A DNA stretch of 64,000 bases from Ochotona curzoniae (lineage: Eukaryota > Chordata > Mammalia > Lagomorpha > Ochotonidae). The stretch's first letter is position 1. Each line of letters begins with the position of its first letter. Below the pieces are notes generated by a model. It was not told the DNA's origin, ran no database searches, and was given only the letters and a program-made list of their open reading frames with translations. The translations under genes were made by a program, and so were the position numbers. Shown here piece after piece: positions 1-10,870 of the stretch. The DNA lies in assembly GCF_017591425.1 (NCBI RefSeq), contig NW_024466413.1:3126001-3190000 (forward strand), given 5' to 3'.

Positions 1-398
1 TCAGGGTGTGTTGTAGAGGAAGGTACAGGAGACTTGGCTTCAGGTCCCTGAGTGTAGCACTCTTACATCAATCCCAGATTCCTGAAAAGTCATCTCTCCC
101 TTGGAAACTGCTAGGACCTCAATCCTGGCCAGGGAATGCAGGTGGGTCAAAGTCTCCAGGGAGAAATGGAAACCCTGATCCATGCCCCTAAAAATCACCA
201 TAAACATTAAAAGCTAACCTAGTGTCCCAGACAAGGCAGCATTCAGAAAGGTCCTCACAAAAGCCACTACAGGTTAAAAACAAAAACAGAAAAAACTGAA
301 GAAAGGAAATCTGTATGTGTCTTAAAGTCCAAAAAGCAAGTGCCACCACATAAGAAAATAAGTTGTCATGATGGGAGTAATTAGCCATAAATATTATT
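1..398. other. Unclassified non-coding sequence
   Basis: No convincing gene, splice-bounded exon or repeat family is visible here. The short open frames have no recognisable domain. This is the left flank of the first young SINE. Confidence 0.5.
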
Positions 399-411
399 GA
401 ATTATTGTCTC
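399..411. repeat. Left target-site duplication of CSINE
   Basis: GAATTATTGTCTC is present here and again exactly at 736-748, either side of the SINE. A perfect 13-bp direct repeat is the signature of L1-machinery target-primed reverse transcription. Confidence 0.93.
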
Positions 412-735
412 GGGCCCAGCGTGGTGGCACAGTGGTTAAGGTCCTCGCCTTGCACACCCGGGATCCCATATGGGCGCAGGTTCTAATCCTGGCAGCCCCG
501 CTTCCCATCCAGCTCCCTGCCTGTGGCCCGGGAAAGCAGTCGAGGACAGCCCAAACCTTTGGGACCCTGCACCTGTGTGGGAGACCTGGAAGAGGCTCCT
601 GGCTTCAGATCGGCATAGCACCAGCCATTGCACTCACTTGGGGAGTGAATCATCGGATGGAAGATGTTCCTCTCTGTCTCTCCTCTCTGTATATTTGCCT
701 TTCGAATAAAAATAAAATAAATCTTTTAAAAAAAA
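412..735 (+). mobile_element. Full-length young lagomorph CSINE
   Basis: This is a tRNA-derived SINE of about 324 bp. The head contains an A-box-like TGGCACAGTGG and a B-box GGTTCTAATCC at 479-489, which together form an internal Pol III promoter. The body has the CCATATGGGC motif and the CTCCCTGCCTGTGGCCC segment. The tail is TCTCTCCTCTCTGTATA followed by an A-rich AATAAA-type end. Open frames of 106 and 129 codons overlap it by chance and are not genes. The element is flanked by a 13-bp perfect target-site duplication, so it is intact and fairly young. CSINE is restricted to lagomorphs and is mobilised by L1 proteins. Confidence 0.95.
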
Positions 736-748
736 GAATTATTGTCTC

Positions 749-1621
749 AAGAGCTGGAAATAGCAGCAGTGACAAAAAAGAGAAAGCATCATAACCAGTG
801 AAAGACATAAAAATAAAATATAAATATACTTATTAGAAAACTAAAAATAAGTAAAATAATAAGATAATCAGAACGATTATACCTAAAGAAGGTATTAAGT
901 GTACATAAAGTGATCAAGATAAAATAGAAAATGAAAATGGAAACCTAAAAATAGGTACAATAATCTAATCTGAAAAAAACCTGTAAGCTTAAAGATGTAA
1001 AAAGAAAGCAGACAGTAATAGTTACTCAAGTTTAAACGGAATATGCAAGATCTGTCAGTTTGAAAGATCTGATAAATTCACCATAAATGTAGCAGAGAAA
1101 TGAGCAATGGAGTAAGAAGAGGGAGGTTGGAAATGATCGAAGGCCAGAATAAATGCCAGAGCTGTTCCAAAGAAGAGTGCAGCATTCCAGGACCTGGAAT
1201 TCGCAGGAAACTGAGTGAGAAGCTTTTCATGCTGAAGGTAAATATGAATGTCCAGCTTGAAGAACAGCATGTTGTTAGCAACATAAATACAAAGATACTC
1301 TGCTTTCACCATAGACAAAGAATGCAGAGCATCAAAAGAAAACCAAGGGAAAAAACAGATTAATTCCACGATCAACAAACTAACTGTGGCTGCTTTCTTC
1401 TCAGCCACCACGGGCAGCAGCTGGCAAGGGAATGACACTTTCCAGGCACAGAGAACATCACCGTCAGAACAGGAACACAGCTGCTCCTTGGTGACAGCAA
1501 CCCGAAGAGGCCCTGGATCAACACTGCTGCATCCAAAACGCATTTCAGGATAAAGCATTTGACAGCCAGAAGACCAGAATCTGATAAGAACATGCAACAC
1601 AAAAAGGTAAACTTACAGATT

Positions 1622-1652
<31 letters not shown>

Positions 1653-1789
1653 GACATTGTATTAACGGAAACCATGACCATGTCCTTCTCTCTGCAGGGC
1701 TAAACCACAAATCACCTGCTTAGGAAAATGTCTGAGTCTTGATTTAGGTCTGTTATCCTAAAGGTGTTTGGCTTTGTTTGATAATTATA
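749..1789. other. Unclassified sequence, AT-rich in its first third
   Basis: Positions about 800-1000 are A-rich on the plus strand, with little complexity. The 181-codon minus-strand frame at 1055-1600 has biased, hydrophobic composition, no recognisable domain and no clear splice sites, so I treat it as chance. Confidence 0.4.
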
Positions 1790-1858
1790 CCAACAGATGG
1801 AGGCTCTCTGGTGTCTCTCTCCCTCCCTGTCACTCAGCCTTTCAATAAATAAACAAAA
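1790..1858 (+). mobile_element. CSINE 3' tail fragment
   Basis: A short plus-strand fragment has the typical SINE end: a CTCTCTCCCTCCCTGTCACTC-like tract, then CCTTTCAATAAATAAAC. The head and body are missing or too diverged to see, so it is an old, truncated copy. Confidence 0.6.
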
Positions 1859-2029
1859 TGAGAAATTCAAGAACAAATTCTAAATAAACTATTACTAACT
1901 CAAAAAACAGGGAAACTGAGCAATAGGGAGCTTCAATGACTTATTGAGAAAACATGACTGTTTGGGAAGAAATGTTGGTTTATTCCATAAAGCCTTTCAA
2001 TGAATACAGACCCTGGGCTCACATTCATC

Positions 2030-2181
2030 TTTTAAACAATTTTATTAATATAAACAAAACAGATTGCATGTATTTCATTAATTCCATTCTAAAAATATGA
2101 CCATGTTTCCATCCTTCCCTCTTTTTTCTCACTCAATCCCTCTCCTTCAATTTTTGCAAAAATTTCATTTCAGTCCGTTCT
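2030..2181 (-). mobile_element. Old L1 3' UTR fragment
   Basis: On the plus strand a T-rich start is followed by TGTATTTCATTAATTCCATTC and a pyrimidine-rich, C-clustered stretch. The same antisense 3' UTR signature recurs at 13,275 and 28,885. The left poly-T marks the 3' end of a minus-strand L1. It is cut by the next, younger L1 3' UTR. Confidence 0.6.
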
Positions 2182-2201
2182 TGTGTGTGTGTGTGTGTGT
2201 T
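2182..2201. repeat. (GT)n microsatellite
   Basis: A run of about ten GT units sits exactly at the junction between two L1 3' UTR fragments. It may derive from the tail of the younger element. Confidence 0.9.
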
Positions 2202-2700
2202 TATGATACAATTCCACAGGCTCTGGGATTTCCCTTACTCTCTTCCCAAGGCCCCTCCCCCACTGAGTTCCCCTATATTATTACAATAGTATAAGCACTA
2301 AGAAGCTGTCATAAGCCCATCATTCTGCTATTTAAGTGTATCCTGACACTGCAGGCACAGACAATGGTAGACAGTCCAGCATCCTATTGTCAAAATACAT
2401 TTAACAGTTTCATTGGGAGTCCATTTTTTACTTGGAAGTAGGGATGGATACTACATTGTATCTTCATAGATGGACATGATAGTCCCTATTACACAGTTAC
2501 TATACATGCCCTTAAATGAAAAGTCATAAAACAAAATCATCAACAGGAATAAAGTAATAAAAGTTACAACATGGGATTAAATAATATGCTACTGAATGAA
2601 CACCATGTTGCTGAAGAAATGAAAAAGAAAATCAAGAACCTTCTTGGAAATGATGCTACTGTATGACTAGTTGGTTCTGTAATTGCAGGTTTAATACACT
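2202..2700 (-). mobile_element. L1 3' UTR, minus strand
   Basis: Antisense of a lagomorph L1 3' UTR. It begins TTATGATACAATTCCACAGG, runs through GAGTTCCCCTATATTATTAC and continues to a TGATGCTACTG motif near 2,650. The same series of motifs recurs at 15,225-15,700 and 29,550-30,060, so the three copies belong to one family. It is severely 5' truncated, with no ORF2 remaining. Confidence 0.85.
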
Positions 2701-5448
2701 GCTAACTGTAATATCCAAGAAGTAAATCACGATTCCACAGCAGTGTAAACAAGGGCTAAAGATAACAACCACATCTCAATACATTTGTTTCATTCCTATA
2801 TATATTTTGTCTTGCTTTCATTTTTATGTTCAGAAGAAGCAAAGTGACTATGAGTATAACCTCTGTAGCTACACTGCTTAAATCTCATGTTTAATTAGGA
2901 CACCAAATACATAGTACACCTACCTTCCTTATGTGTACTGCATATGTAACAACAGGACTTGCCTCTCAAACTTCTTGCAGAAACTTAAGACACTAGATAT
3001 ATGCGATACATTTATGATCTTAGGGGACCCATGATAATTATCTATTAGGTGCTAGGCTTCATGAACCCAGACACTCATGCTTTCCAGGGTTCCACAATTC
3101 ACTTCCTCCTACTCTACTTTGGGGAGTTTTTAGATTCTCATTCATTTCAACTACTCTGCATACTGACAATCTCCAACTTTCCCAGATTTCCTTACTAAGA
3201 ACCACAAATGTATTTTATGCCTTCGCCGTTCATCTCTGACTGATCCCTCTGCCCTATTTTTCTCATTTCTGGAAATGACTCCTCTATTCAATATCATTTC
3301 ATTATTTGTAGTCATGGACCTCACATCGAACACATTTGCTCACCCGTCCTCTGTTCTCTTGTCCTCACTGCCACTAACCTCTATGAATTATTTATTATAC
3401 TTCATACCAACTATTTCAACAGCCTTACGACTACCCTTCTAGGGCTCCAGGTAGCTCCTTTCCAAGCTACCACCAGCTCAATTTAATTTTATAAATAAGA
3501 ATCAAATTTTTCATAATATTAGCTCAGTTAATATTTTATCAAAACTATTTCAATATTTATCTAATCTATACAATAAGTCTAGACTTATTTCAATAGAATG
3601 TAAATTTAATCATACTATTTCTCTGCTTTCAAATCTAAGAACCATTCTACATTATTAACAAATAAACCCAAGCCTCTTAGAGCAGTCATCAGGGTTCCTC
3701 AGCAGGCTCCTAAGAACAAAGAGAATTATTTTTAAGATTTTCTAAAGGTTTGAAGGAGGGCACAGTGCTTCATGTCTCATGTGTTACCAATGGTCCTTAC
3801 TCGACTTGAAGTGTTGCCCTGTCTGCTGCCTGGGAAGTATATGACTACATAGAAGGTGTTACTGCACTACAACTACTCCAGGCATCCATCTACAGTTTCT
3901 ACCGAGTGTGTCTGCACTTTTGCATAATGTTCACTCAATATAGTTTGTAAAAGATATGCTTTTTACATTTATTTTTAAGACACTTCATGTCTAAAGCTCC
4001 ACAAATTAGGAAGTTATTCATTGACAGATTCCAATGTGTCAATGGTGAGTCTGAGGTTTTGCTGAAGGGAATGGGACAATTATTTGAATTCCAGACCTAG
4101 GCAGAGAGTTGTGTAGCATTTGTTTCCAAGCTAGATGCCATGGACGCCAATTTTGATATTTGAGTTTGTTTATGACCTCATAATTCAGTATCTTGGTTTG
4201 GAGTGAAGACTGATTCAATCAGTTTTCACACATACCATAAATAAAGATTCAATGGAAAAACAAATCAAAATTGCCTTTTTAAAGTAGCACCAATATGTCT
4301 GATAACATTAATGAGACGTTTTTAAAAGAGTAAAAAATAGTAAAGGTAAAAATTAAGCTTCTGAAAATGTATTTGGAATAATGAAAAATTTAAACAGATA
4401 TATACTCTGAAAACACGAAAGTAATTATATTAATACACACAAGGATTGTTCACCTAGAATAAACAAACAAGTTCCAATCTTTCTGTCCATGTATCAAAGA
4501 AAAGGCCACTGGAGATGGACATCATCTTATTTGTTGCAGGGTGGAGATGAGGTATGAGAAAGAGACCACAGTCACAGATGTTGAGACCCTGTGTGTGCCA
4601 AGAGCCCTAAGAGGCTTTCTGCGTGGATCAGCCCTGCCATGTCCTTTATCATAGGATATCAGTCTTCAGAGAAGTTAAAGAATTTGGCTCAAACAACAGA
4701 GTTTAGAACAAAGATCTTATTGCAAAAAAAAATTACACATAGTAATACATAAGCTCTTTGAAAATTGCCTACTAAGTAGTCTGCATTCAATAATATCAAA
4801 CACTATTATAACATATTTAAGTGATTCTGCAGTTAGTCAGCCAAATTGAATTTTAAGGTAACTTCGAAGAAGAAAATTATGGATAGATTAAGAGGAAACA
4901 TTAGCTGCTAATGAGGAGGCAGCCTGGAGTTTTGCAGGAAAAGGAAGAGAATATAATTGTGTGTTATTTCAACGGTATAGTTTTTTTAGCATATGTAAAT
5001 AAATGTTTGTTTTTTTTTTTGAAAAATCCACATGTTCATACATTTGAGGTTTAGCTCACTGAACAGAATATTAAGAATGACATCTTGAATTACAATTCAT
5101 CCTGGGGGAGGTAGTGGCCTGGGAACTAGTTTACATAATGATTAAGTAATTAATCATCTGTCCTTGCATATGTCCCCAAGTCCCACAGCATACTCACAAG
5201 ACAGATAAGAATCCTGAGTTCTGAGTTTCAGATGTCAACTTGCTAACACATACATTCACGTTAAATATGGATCCACAGACCCACTTTGCAACTGATTACT
5301 AAATCTGAGTTCATGCAAAGGGAAGTCTGTTTAATTAGTTTCTTATTTTTCTTCAACTTTGAATAGTTTTCTATAAACTGCTGCTGAATGAGTGATGCCA
5401 ACACTCACTGAGTACTTTTTAACCTAGGATGTCAACCTCTACAAGATA
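2701..5448. other. Unclassified AT-rich sequence
   Basis: No exon or clear repeat was identified over about 2.7 kb. A weak MIR-like segment (reverse orientation, GAAGTTAAAGAATTTGGCTC) lies near 4,640-4,720. Pyrimidine-rich stretches around 3,300-3,460 and 3,600-3,690 resemble degraded L2 but are not secure. Confidence 0.4.
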
Positions 5449-5865
5449 GTTAATCTTATGTGTCAACTTGACTACATAAAGCAATGTCCAATCGGTACAA
5501 CAGGATCTCTGCACAGTTCTGTGGGACTATTTCTTCTTTTTTTGAAGAAGCCGTAGGGTGAGGAAATAAGAGCACTCTGACAAATACAGTTGGACATCAT
5601 TGAATCATCTGAATAGAACGAAAAAGGTGAAAGAAGTCACAGTTCGCGTCTGCTTGAGATGAGACACCCATGTTCTCCGGTTGATGCACTTGGTACTCCT
5701 GATTCCTAGGCCTTTGTACCCAAACTAATGCCCACCATTTCCATGATTCTTAGGTCCTTGGACCCTAAATTACACTACCAGCTGTTCCAGGACTTTAGTT
5801 TTCAGATGTTGGATTGAGACACTCTTCTACCTGTATAATCAATCGTATGAGTTAATGCTCATTTT
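5449..5865 (+). mobile_element. Old LTR-like interspersed repeat (ERVL/MaLR-type suspected)
   Basis: The segment starts GTTAATCTTATGTGTCAACT and contains GAATAGAACGAAAAAGG, GCTTGAGATGAGACACCCAT, repeated CTTGG-type phrases, and an ATAATC...GAGTTAATGC end. This order is familiar from an ancient LTR-like repeat shared across placental mammals. I cannot assign the subfamily. It is heavily diverged and has no visible target duplication. Confidence 0.5.
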
Positions 5866-6879
5866 ATGTGTGTGCATGCACGGTTCTGTACACTCTATGG
5901 TTCAGCACACTCTATTACTACTTTCAGTCGAATAGTACAAAAGGGGAATTTAGGGGATGTTATGACATGTTGAAGATTCCACTGTAAGAAGGCATGACGC
6001 AAAGCCAAACTGCCTGTCTATATAACAGAGCACTGCCCCTGTAAATTAAAGCAGTTATTTCTAGCTGTTCCCATATTAGAGTCATTGAATTCTGTTATGT
6101 GTAAAAATGATTCAAGCATCATAACAACCACCAAAACAGTTTACATATATAATTTCCTAAATGGTTATATAAATATAGGTGATATATATATAAAATATAA
6201 TATAGATATATTTACATATATATTATTTCCTAAATAGTATGTGTAATATATATATGGTATAAGTAAAATATATTTTCACATATATATAAACATATATATA
6301 TACCCTCTTTACCCTCTTGTCTGAAACTCAATTTTCATGTTCAGCCTGACTTGCCCAAACCTTGGGGAGGTCCCTTACTTTCCCTGTCCCACAAAGCAGA
6401 TTAAGCCTGGCCCTGGGCCCAAACTGTATCCTATTCCCTTGCAGTTGGAGCTTTATTTTTCTCTTTACCCTTCTACAGTGAGACTCATTCTTTCCCAGAG
6501 TGATGCAGCTTGGGTGCCACAGGAATTAAAATTTAATATGTGCTATTAGGATCACCATTATTATCATTGCTGTTATTAATAATGTTCTTTTTGGCAGCTT
6601 TTGGAAGTCATTCCAACAGTGACATCTGGCTTAATGGATAATGGATCCTTTAATGCACGGGCTTGAAGATGTGATGCCTGCTGTTTCCATACAGAGAGAG
6701 CAATTTCATGGCATCGGGAGGTCTTTAAGAGCTGGAAAACCCTGATTCTTACTTGTGTTTTCCAAAATGAACCAAAACCCTTCTGTGACCAAGATGGAAA
6801 GACCTTGCAATGGTCACTGATAGAAACAATAAATCCACCAAACTAGTCATTTGTCCATGCAACAAAATTTTATTTTCCA
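5866..6879. other. Unclassified, with an AT-rich block
   Basis: Apart from the TA-rich block at about 6,140-6,305, nothing recognisable is seen. The 70-codon frame at 6,337-6,549 has no clear domain or splice context. Confidence 0.4.
6140..6305. repeat. TA-rich low-complexity repeat
   Basis: This region is made of ATATATATAT-like stretches and imperfect TATATAAATATA units, so it is self-complementary and hairpin-prone. It is likely a degenerate (TA)n/(TATG)n microsatellite. Confidence 0.85.
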
Positions 6880-6990
6880 CTTATGGATCATTTGCTTCAT
6901 TTATTTTGAAAATAGATATGGGCTAAGTATTGCTATAAATGCTGGAGATAATGTGACAGCCAAATCAATTACCTGCCCTTCATCATGGAG
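6880..6990 (+). mobile_element. L2-like fragment
   Basis: The order of phrases (TTTATTTTGAAAATAGATAT, then a growth of ...GCTAAGTATTGCTATAAATG, CTGGAGATAATGTGACAGCC, and CATCATGGAGCTAAGAGG) matches the 3' portion of ancient L2 elements in mammals. It is diverged, so confidence is moderate. Confidence 0.5.
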
Positions 6991-8399
6991 CTAAGAGGCT
7001 TGCCAAACACAGTTTAATTAAAGACAGATACAACAGAACTATGAAGACTGGATGTTTAGGTACTAGTGATAGTGTCTTTATGTAAATAATGAGTTAGAAT
7101 ATAAAGGATGAGTTAACCAAACACAGGAAGAGAAGAATTTTCTGAGATAAAACCTACACAAGAGCTCAGAGTACGAAAATAGAAAAAAGTTTTTCGCCGT
7201 GATTTCATTAGAGAAGGCTGTGTCCAAAGGGCACCTGATGAAGTACCTCCCTGGATTAGCAGTTAGAATATGCAGAAGGCATCATGGGGGAATCCTTGTT
7301 GGTTCATAGAAGACTGGTAAGATAAGACATGGCTGAAAATGAAAGCTCCATAAGTGAGAAGGGGTGTGATAACACTTTGGAGAAAGAATTGTTTACAATT
7401 GTTGGCTACTGGGAATGATTCTGGAGTAGGCAGAAATGATGAGGAAACCAAGCTGCCAATAGCAGTGCTGGGTCCAGGCAATATTAGCATGGGAAAGGTA
7501 GTGTGGGTGTTTGGGGCAGAATGTCACACATTAGGAGATCATAAGGCCCCAAGCCAGAGAGGAAAAGTATGAGAACAGCACTGGGACAGAAAATGACCTA
7601 AAAAGGTAGCCACGCTGTCCATCCAAGTTGTGTTTCAGATGGAGAAGCATCAGGACCAGTCATCAATAGGACCCAGGACACCTGGGAAATGTGAGCCCTT
7701 TTACTGTGGAAGAAAGAAAGTGATGCATGGAAAAGCTCTCTGGTCAGCAAAAAGTGGTCCTAGCCCTGCTGTCCATGCCTTGCCTTCTCAGACAAGAAGA
7801 AGAGAGCCCATAAAACACCCAATCTATCTGGACCAGCTTTCCTTACTCACACTCAAGATCACCCTTGCTGCTGGCAGACAGAGCTGGGCCATCATCAGCA
7901 AATTTCCAGACTCAGCCTTGTATCCCTTATTGGTTTTCCTTTTTTATGTATTTGCTTATTTTTAACAACAACAACAACAAAAAAAACTTGCTTGGCCAGG
8001 AATAATTTCGGTTTTTCCAAGCCTGAGGGCATGAGTGAAGTACAAAACAACAGCTCTGGAAGGAGAAATCTCAGAGGTCCAATATGCAAATGACCACATT
8101 CTTCACAAGCCTGAGGGTGCTTAGAATCATAACTCCAGATCATTAAATACCCCCCCCAGAAAGCAGAAGGAGGAATTACTATTTTGTTTTACTTTGTATG
8201 CTTAACCTAATTTACAGAGAAAGAATATGCTTAAGCATTTTCTGACTTGGACTCTCTGCTTAGTTATTTTGGAAGTTAAAATTGTTCTCTCTCAGTTTCT
8301 TGGCAAGTAGCAATCCCAGGAATATTCACCTGGCATATCTTAATGCTGCTATGATTGCATTATTTGGTAATCAAAGACTTGATCTGTTCATAGTTCCTT
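6991..8399. other. Unclassified sequence
   Basis: No exon with credible splice sites and no identifiable repeat are seen, apart from a small (AAC)n run at 7,964-7,980 followed by an A-run. The 111-codon frame at 7,630-7,965 ends inside that low-complexity tract and lacks any recognisable domain. Confidence 0.4.
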
Positions 8400-8610
8400 A
8401 TGGTAGCATTATAATGCTTTCCAAACAGTTTAAGTTATAATGTTCTCATTTATTACTATCTTGTTATAGCTAGGAAGATATAAACATCCTACACATAAGG
8501 GAAGCAAAGTTCTGTGTGAAAGAGTCAGTTGCCCCAAGTTCAGGAGCACAGAGCAGGTCTTGATTTAAACTCAGCTCTACTGGATCCCAAATTCTGTGTT
8601 CTTTCTGCTT
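8400..8610 (-). mobile_element. MIR SINE relic
   Basis: Features in order are a CATCCTACACATAAGGGAAG-like segment, AGTCAGTTGCCCCAAGTTCA, AGCAGGTCTTGATTTAAACT and a GTTCTTTCTGC end. These match the reverse complement of the ancient MIR core and 3' region. Such relics predate the placental radiation and are expected background. Confidence 0.6.
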
Positions 8611-9847
8611 AATAATGAAGACTCTCCCTCAAGTTGGAGCCCTGAAAGTGGCATCCTCTGGAATGCAAATTCTCAGGATGGTAGAACCAGGTAGAGATGG
8701 ACATTCAGAGATGAGTCAAGTGTATCAAGTCAAAGTCACCTAATTCTTCACCCAGCAGAAACAGCTCTTTAAGATAAAACTTTCTGAAACCTCAGGCAAC
8801 CTGGAGGCAACTAAATTCTAGAGACTCATTTGTGGCGATTATTTTATAATCTGGCTATAGATATTCAGTTCATCCGTTCATTTAAAAATCATTTCCTGTC
8901 ATTTTTAGGCACCCATCTGTCATTATTTTCTTTCAAGCAACAGCCTAACTTAATCAGAGCAATCTCTACCCACCTAGATCTCCAATCGTACATTTAGTAC
9001 TTGCAAGATTATCTCTGCATACATCTTATATGAGTACATACATTTGGGAGAGAAGAACAATAGCAGAAAAAGACATTTAAGGGGTTTACAAATAAACTAC
9101 GTACAAGAATTTACAAGAGAAGAATTTAAAAGAAATAGAGTGAATCTCAACAATGAAATGGAAACTACACAAAAGCAAAATACAGATTTTAGAGGGAAGC
9201 CACAAGAAATTAGAAAATTTATGAGTTAATAGCATATTAGGAAAAACAAAATAAGAGCTATTGAATTTGATATTGTTGAACCAATATATCATCTTGATCA
9301 ACTACTTGGTCACTATTAAATCTAACTAAAAAGACCATGTTTGCAACTTGACAAGCAATATGATAGAAAGAAGAATATTCAAGGCTTTCAGTGGATGTTT
9401 CTCCTGCTTTTCCTGTTGACTAGGCATACAGTCCTTTGGAGGTATAAAAATAAAGTGTAATATTCAATTTCTAGACTGAAAATACAAGGCCACTGAGCGC
9501 TCTTTCCTTTTTCACGAGCCTCCAATGGCCTCTTTTCTCAGATCAGTAGTCATCCCTCAGTACCTACAGGAAGTGGTCTCAGTTCCCTGTAGATACTACA
9601 ATGTGAAGAGGCCCAATTCCTTCACAGATAGTGTTTAGTATTTACACTGCACCTGCATGTACCCTCGCATGTACTATAAGTCATTTCTAGATTATAGTAG
9701 CACCTAACACAGTATAAACATCATGTAATATTTGTTATTCTGTATTGTATACTTATAGTTTTCTTTTCAAATACTTTATACCAGAGCTAGTTGCATCTAC
9801 GAACATGGGACCTGGTAATATGGAGAGCTGACTATAGCAAGGGCACT
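8611..9847. other. Unclassified sequence
   Basis: No supported gene or repeat. AT-rich with several short open frames, none with splice context or a recognisable domain. Confidence 0.4.
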
Positions 9848-10014
9848 GTGGGAAACTCCATAATGACCTCTCTTACTCTTGTAGGACCCACAAAACTACT
9901 TGGATTATACTAGATGTAGCTTTTTCTTTTTAATTATGTGTGTTAAGAAGAAAAATGGACATGAGAAAACGTGGGTCCTGCAAGAGTAAGAGAGGTCATT
10001 ATGGAGTTTCCCAC
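9848..10014. repeat. 44-bp near-perfect inverted repeat with 79-bp spacer
   Basis: The left arm is 9,848-9,891 and the right arm 9,971-10,014. The reverse complement of the left arm matches the right arm at 43 of 44 positions; the single difference lies near the inner end. The arms begin and end abruptly, with no pairing in the flanks or at the base of the loop. No TA, TTAA or 8-bp duplication flanks the structure, so a DNA-transposon origin is not supported. A transcript from either strand would fold into a long hairpin. The simplest origin is a replication template switch that copied the arm in inverse orientation. Confidence 0.95.
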
Positions 10015-10739
10015 TTAGGAATTTAAAGAGGAAAATAACATGTATTACAGGATGAGGCAGTTGTGATTCTGAGTGTCCTGAAGCTTTGATTTTCAGTTGG
10101 GTGGCCATTAGCTTCAGATTTACTGTGGGAAGATGTGCTGATCCCAAATCATCAAAGATAAGAGATTTCCTGGCAAGAAATGAACAAGACAGGAAATAAC
10201 AAAGAGGGCCAGAGAAAGATTAGGAGGAATGCTGCTCCAGCATTAAATAAATCATTTGCTAAAAAGGGCATTTGGCAAAATTAGCTCCAGTTACACTCCC
10301 ACTGGGCAAGTTTGATCAGAAATGCACAGCATTATGGAAAGGGTTCAGAGTTAGGACCTACACCTGGCCAGAGCACCTGGAGGGGCTGAAAAGAGGGGCA
10401 CATTGTCAAAGTGCGACTCCCTGGCTGCCCAATCATAGACTGTAAATAGATCAGCTGTGTCAGTTTCATCAGTTGTGACACAGTACCATAACTCCTGCTT
10501 CCCACAAGTGCCAGATGGTTCAATCTAGTGATGTATGGCTCATGGCTGGTGCCCAGCTAATGCTGGTTCCCTACTCTTTCTCCTGATACTGTGCCAAATC
10601 ATTTTTCAGGATGGACCACATTTTCATGAAAAACAACCAATTATCAAGTTTGAATGAGATTTAAAATTTTAGCTGAAAATTTGCAACTCAGGATTTATAA
10701 CCTGAGTTCCCAGCATTCCTATTTGTGTTCTACCTCTGA
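10015..10739. other. Unclassified sequence
   Basis: No exon or repeat recognised. A short 8-bp stem (AACTCAGG...CCTGAGTT, 10,685-10,708) is too small to interpret. Confidence 0.4.
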
Positions 10740-10870
10740 ATCTATTCAGCCATGATATCTTGCTCACACTCCTCTCTCTCTGAATCTGTTTCTTTGTCTA
10801 CAAACCGTGGGAAAAGATAGCCATTTATAATGATTACTGTAGTCCTTAAATGGAGCATGTAAATATGTTT
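10740..10870 (+). mobile_element. MIR SINE relic
   Basis: Contains CTGAATCTGTTTCTTTGTCT, then CAAACCGTGGGAAAAGATAG and an AATGATTACTGTAGTCCTTA-type segment. This is the plus-strand MIR sequence corresponding to the conserved 'cctcatctgtaaaatgggg' region. Confidence 0.6.

Noticed and set aside
470..500. tRNA gene suggested by A and B boxes
   Set aside because: The boxes belong to the SINE promoter; there is no cloverleaf, and the same boxes recur in every CSINE.
405..794. 129-codon frame
   Set aside because: Entirely within a CSINE and its flanks.
1055..1600. 181-codon minus-strand frame as a gene
   Set aside because: Low-complexity hydrophobic composition, overlapping frames on both strands, no splice signals or recognisable domain.
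9848..10014. Reading the inverted repeat as a DNA transposon
   Set aside because: No TA, TTAA or 8-bp direct duplication flanks the arms, and the ends do not match a family I know.
10685..10708. 8-bp stem with 8-nt loop
   Set aside because: Stems of this size are expected by chance many times in 64 kb.
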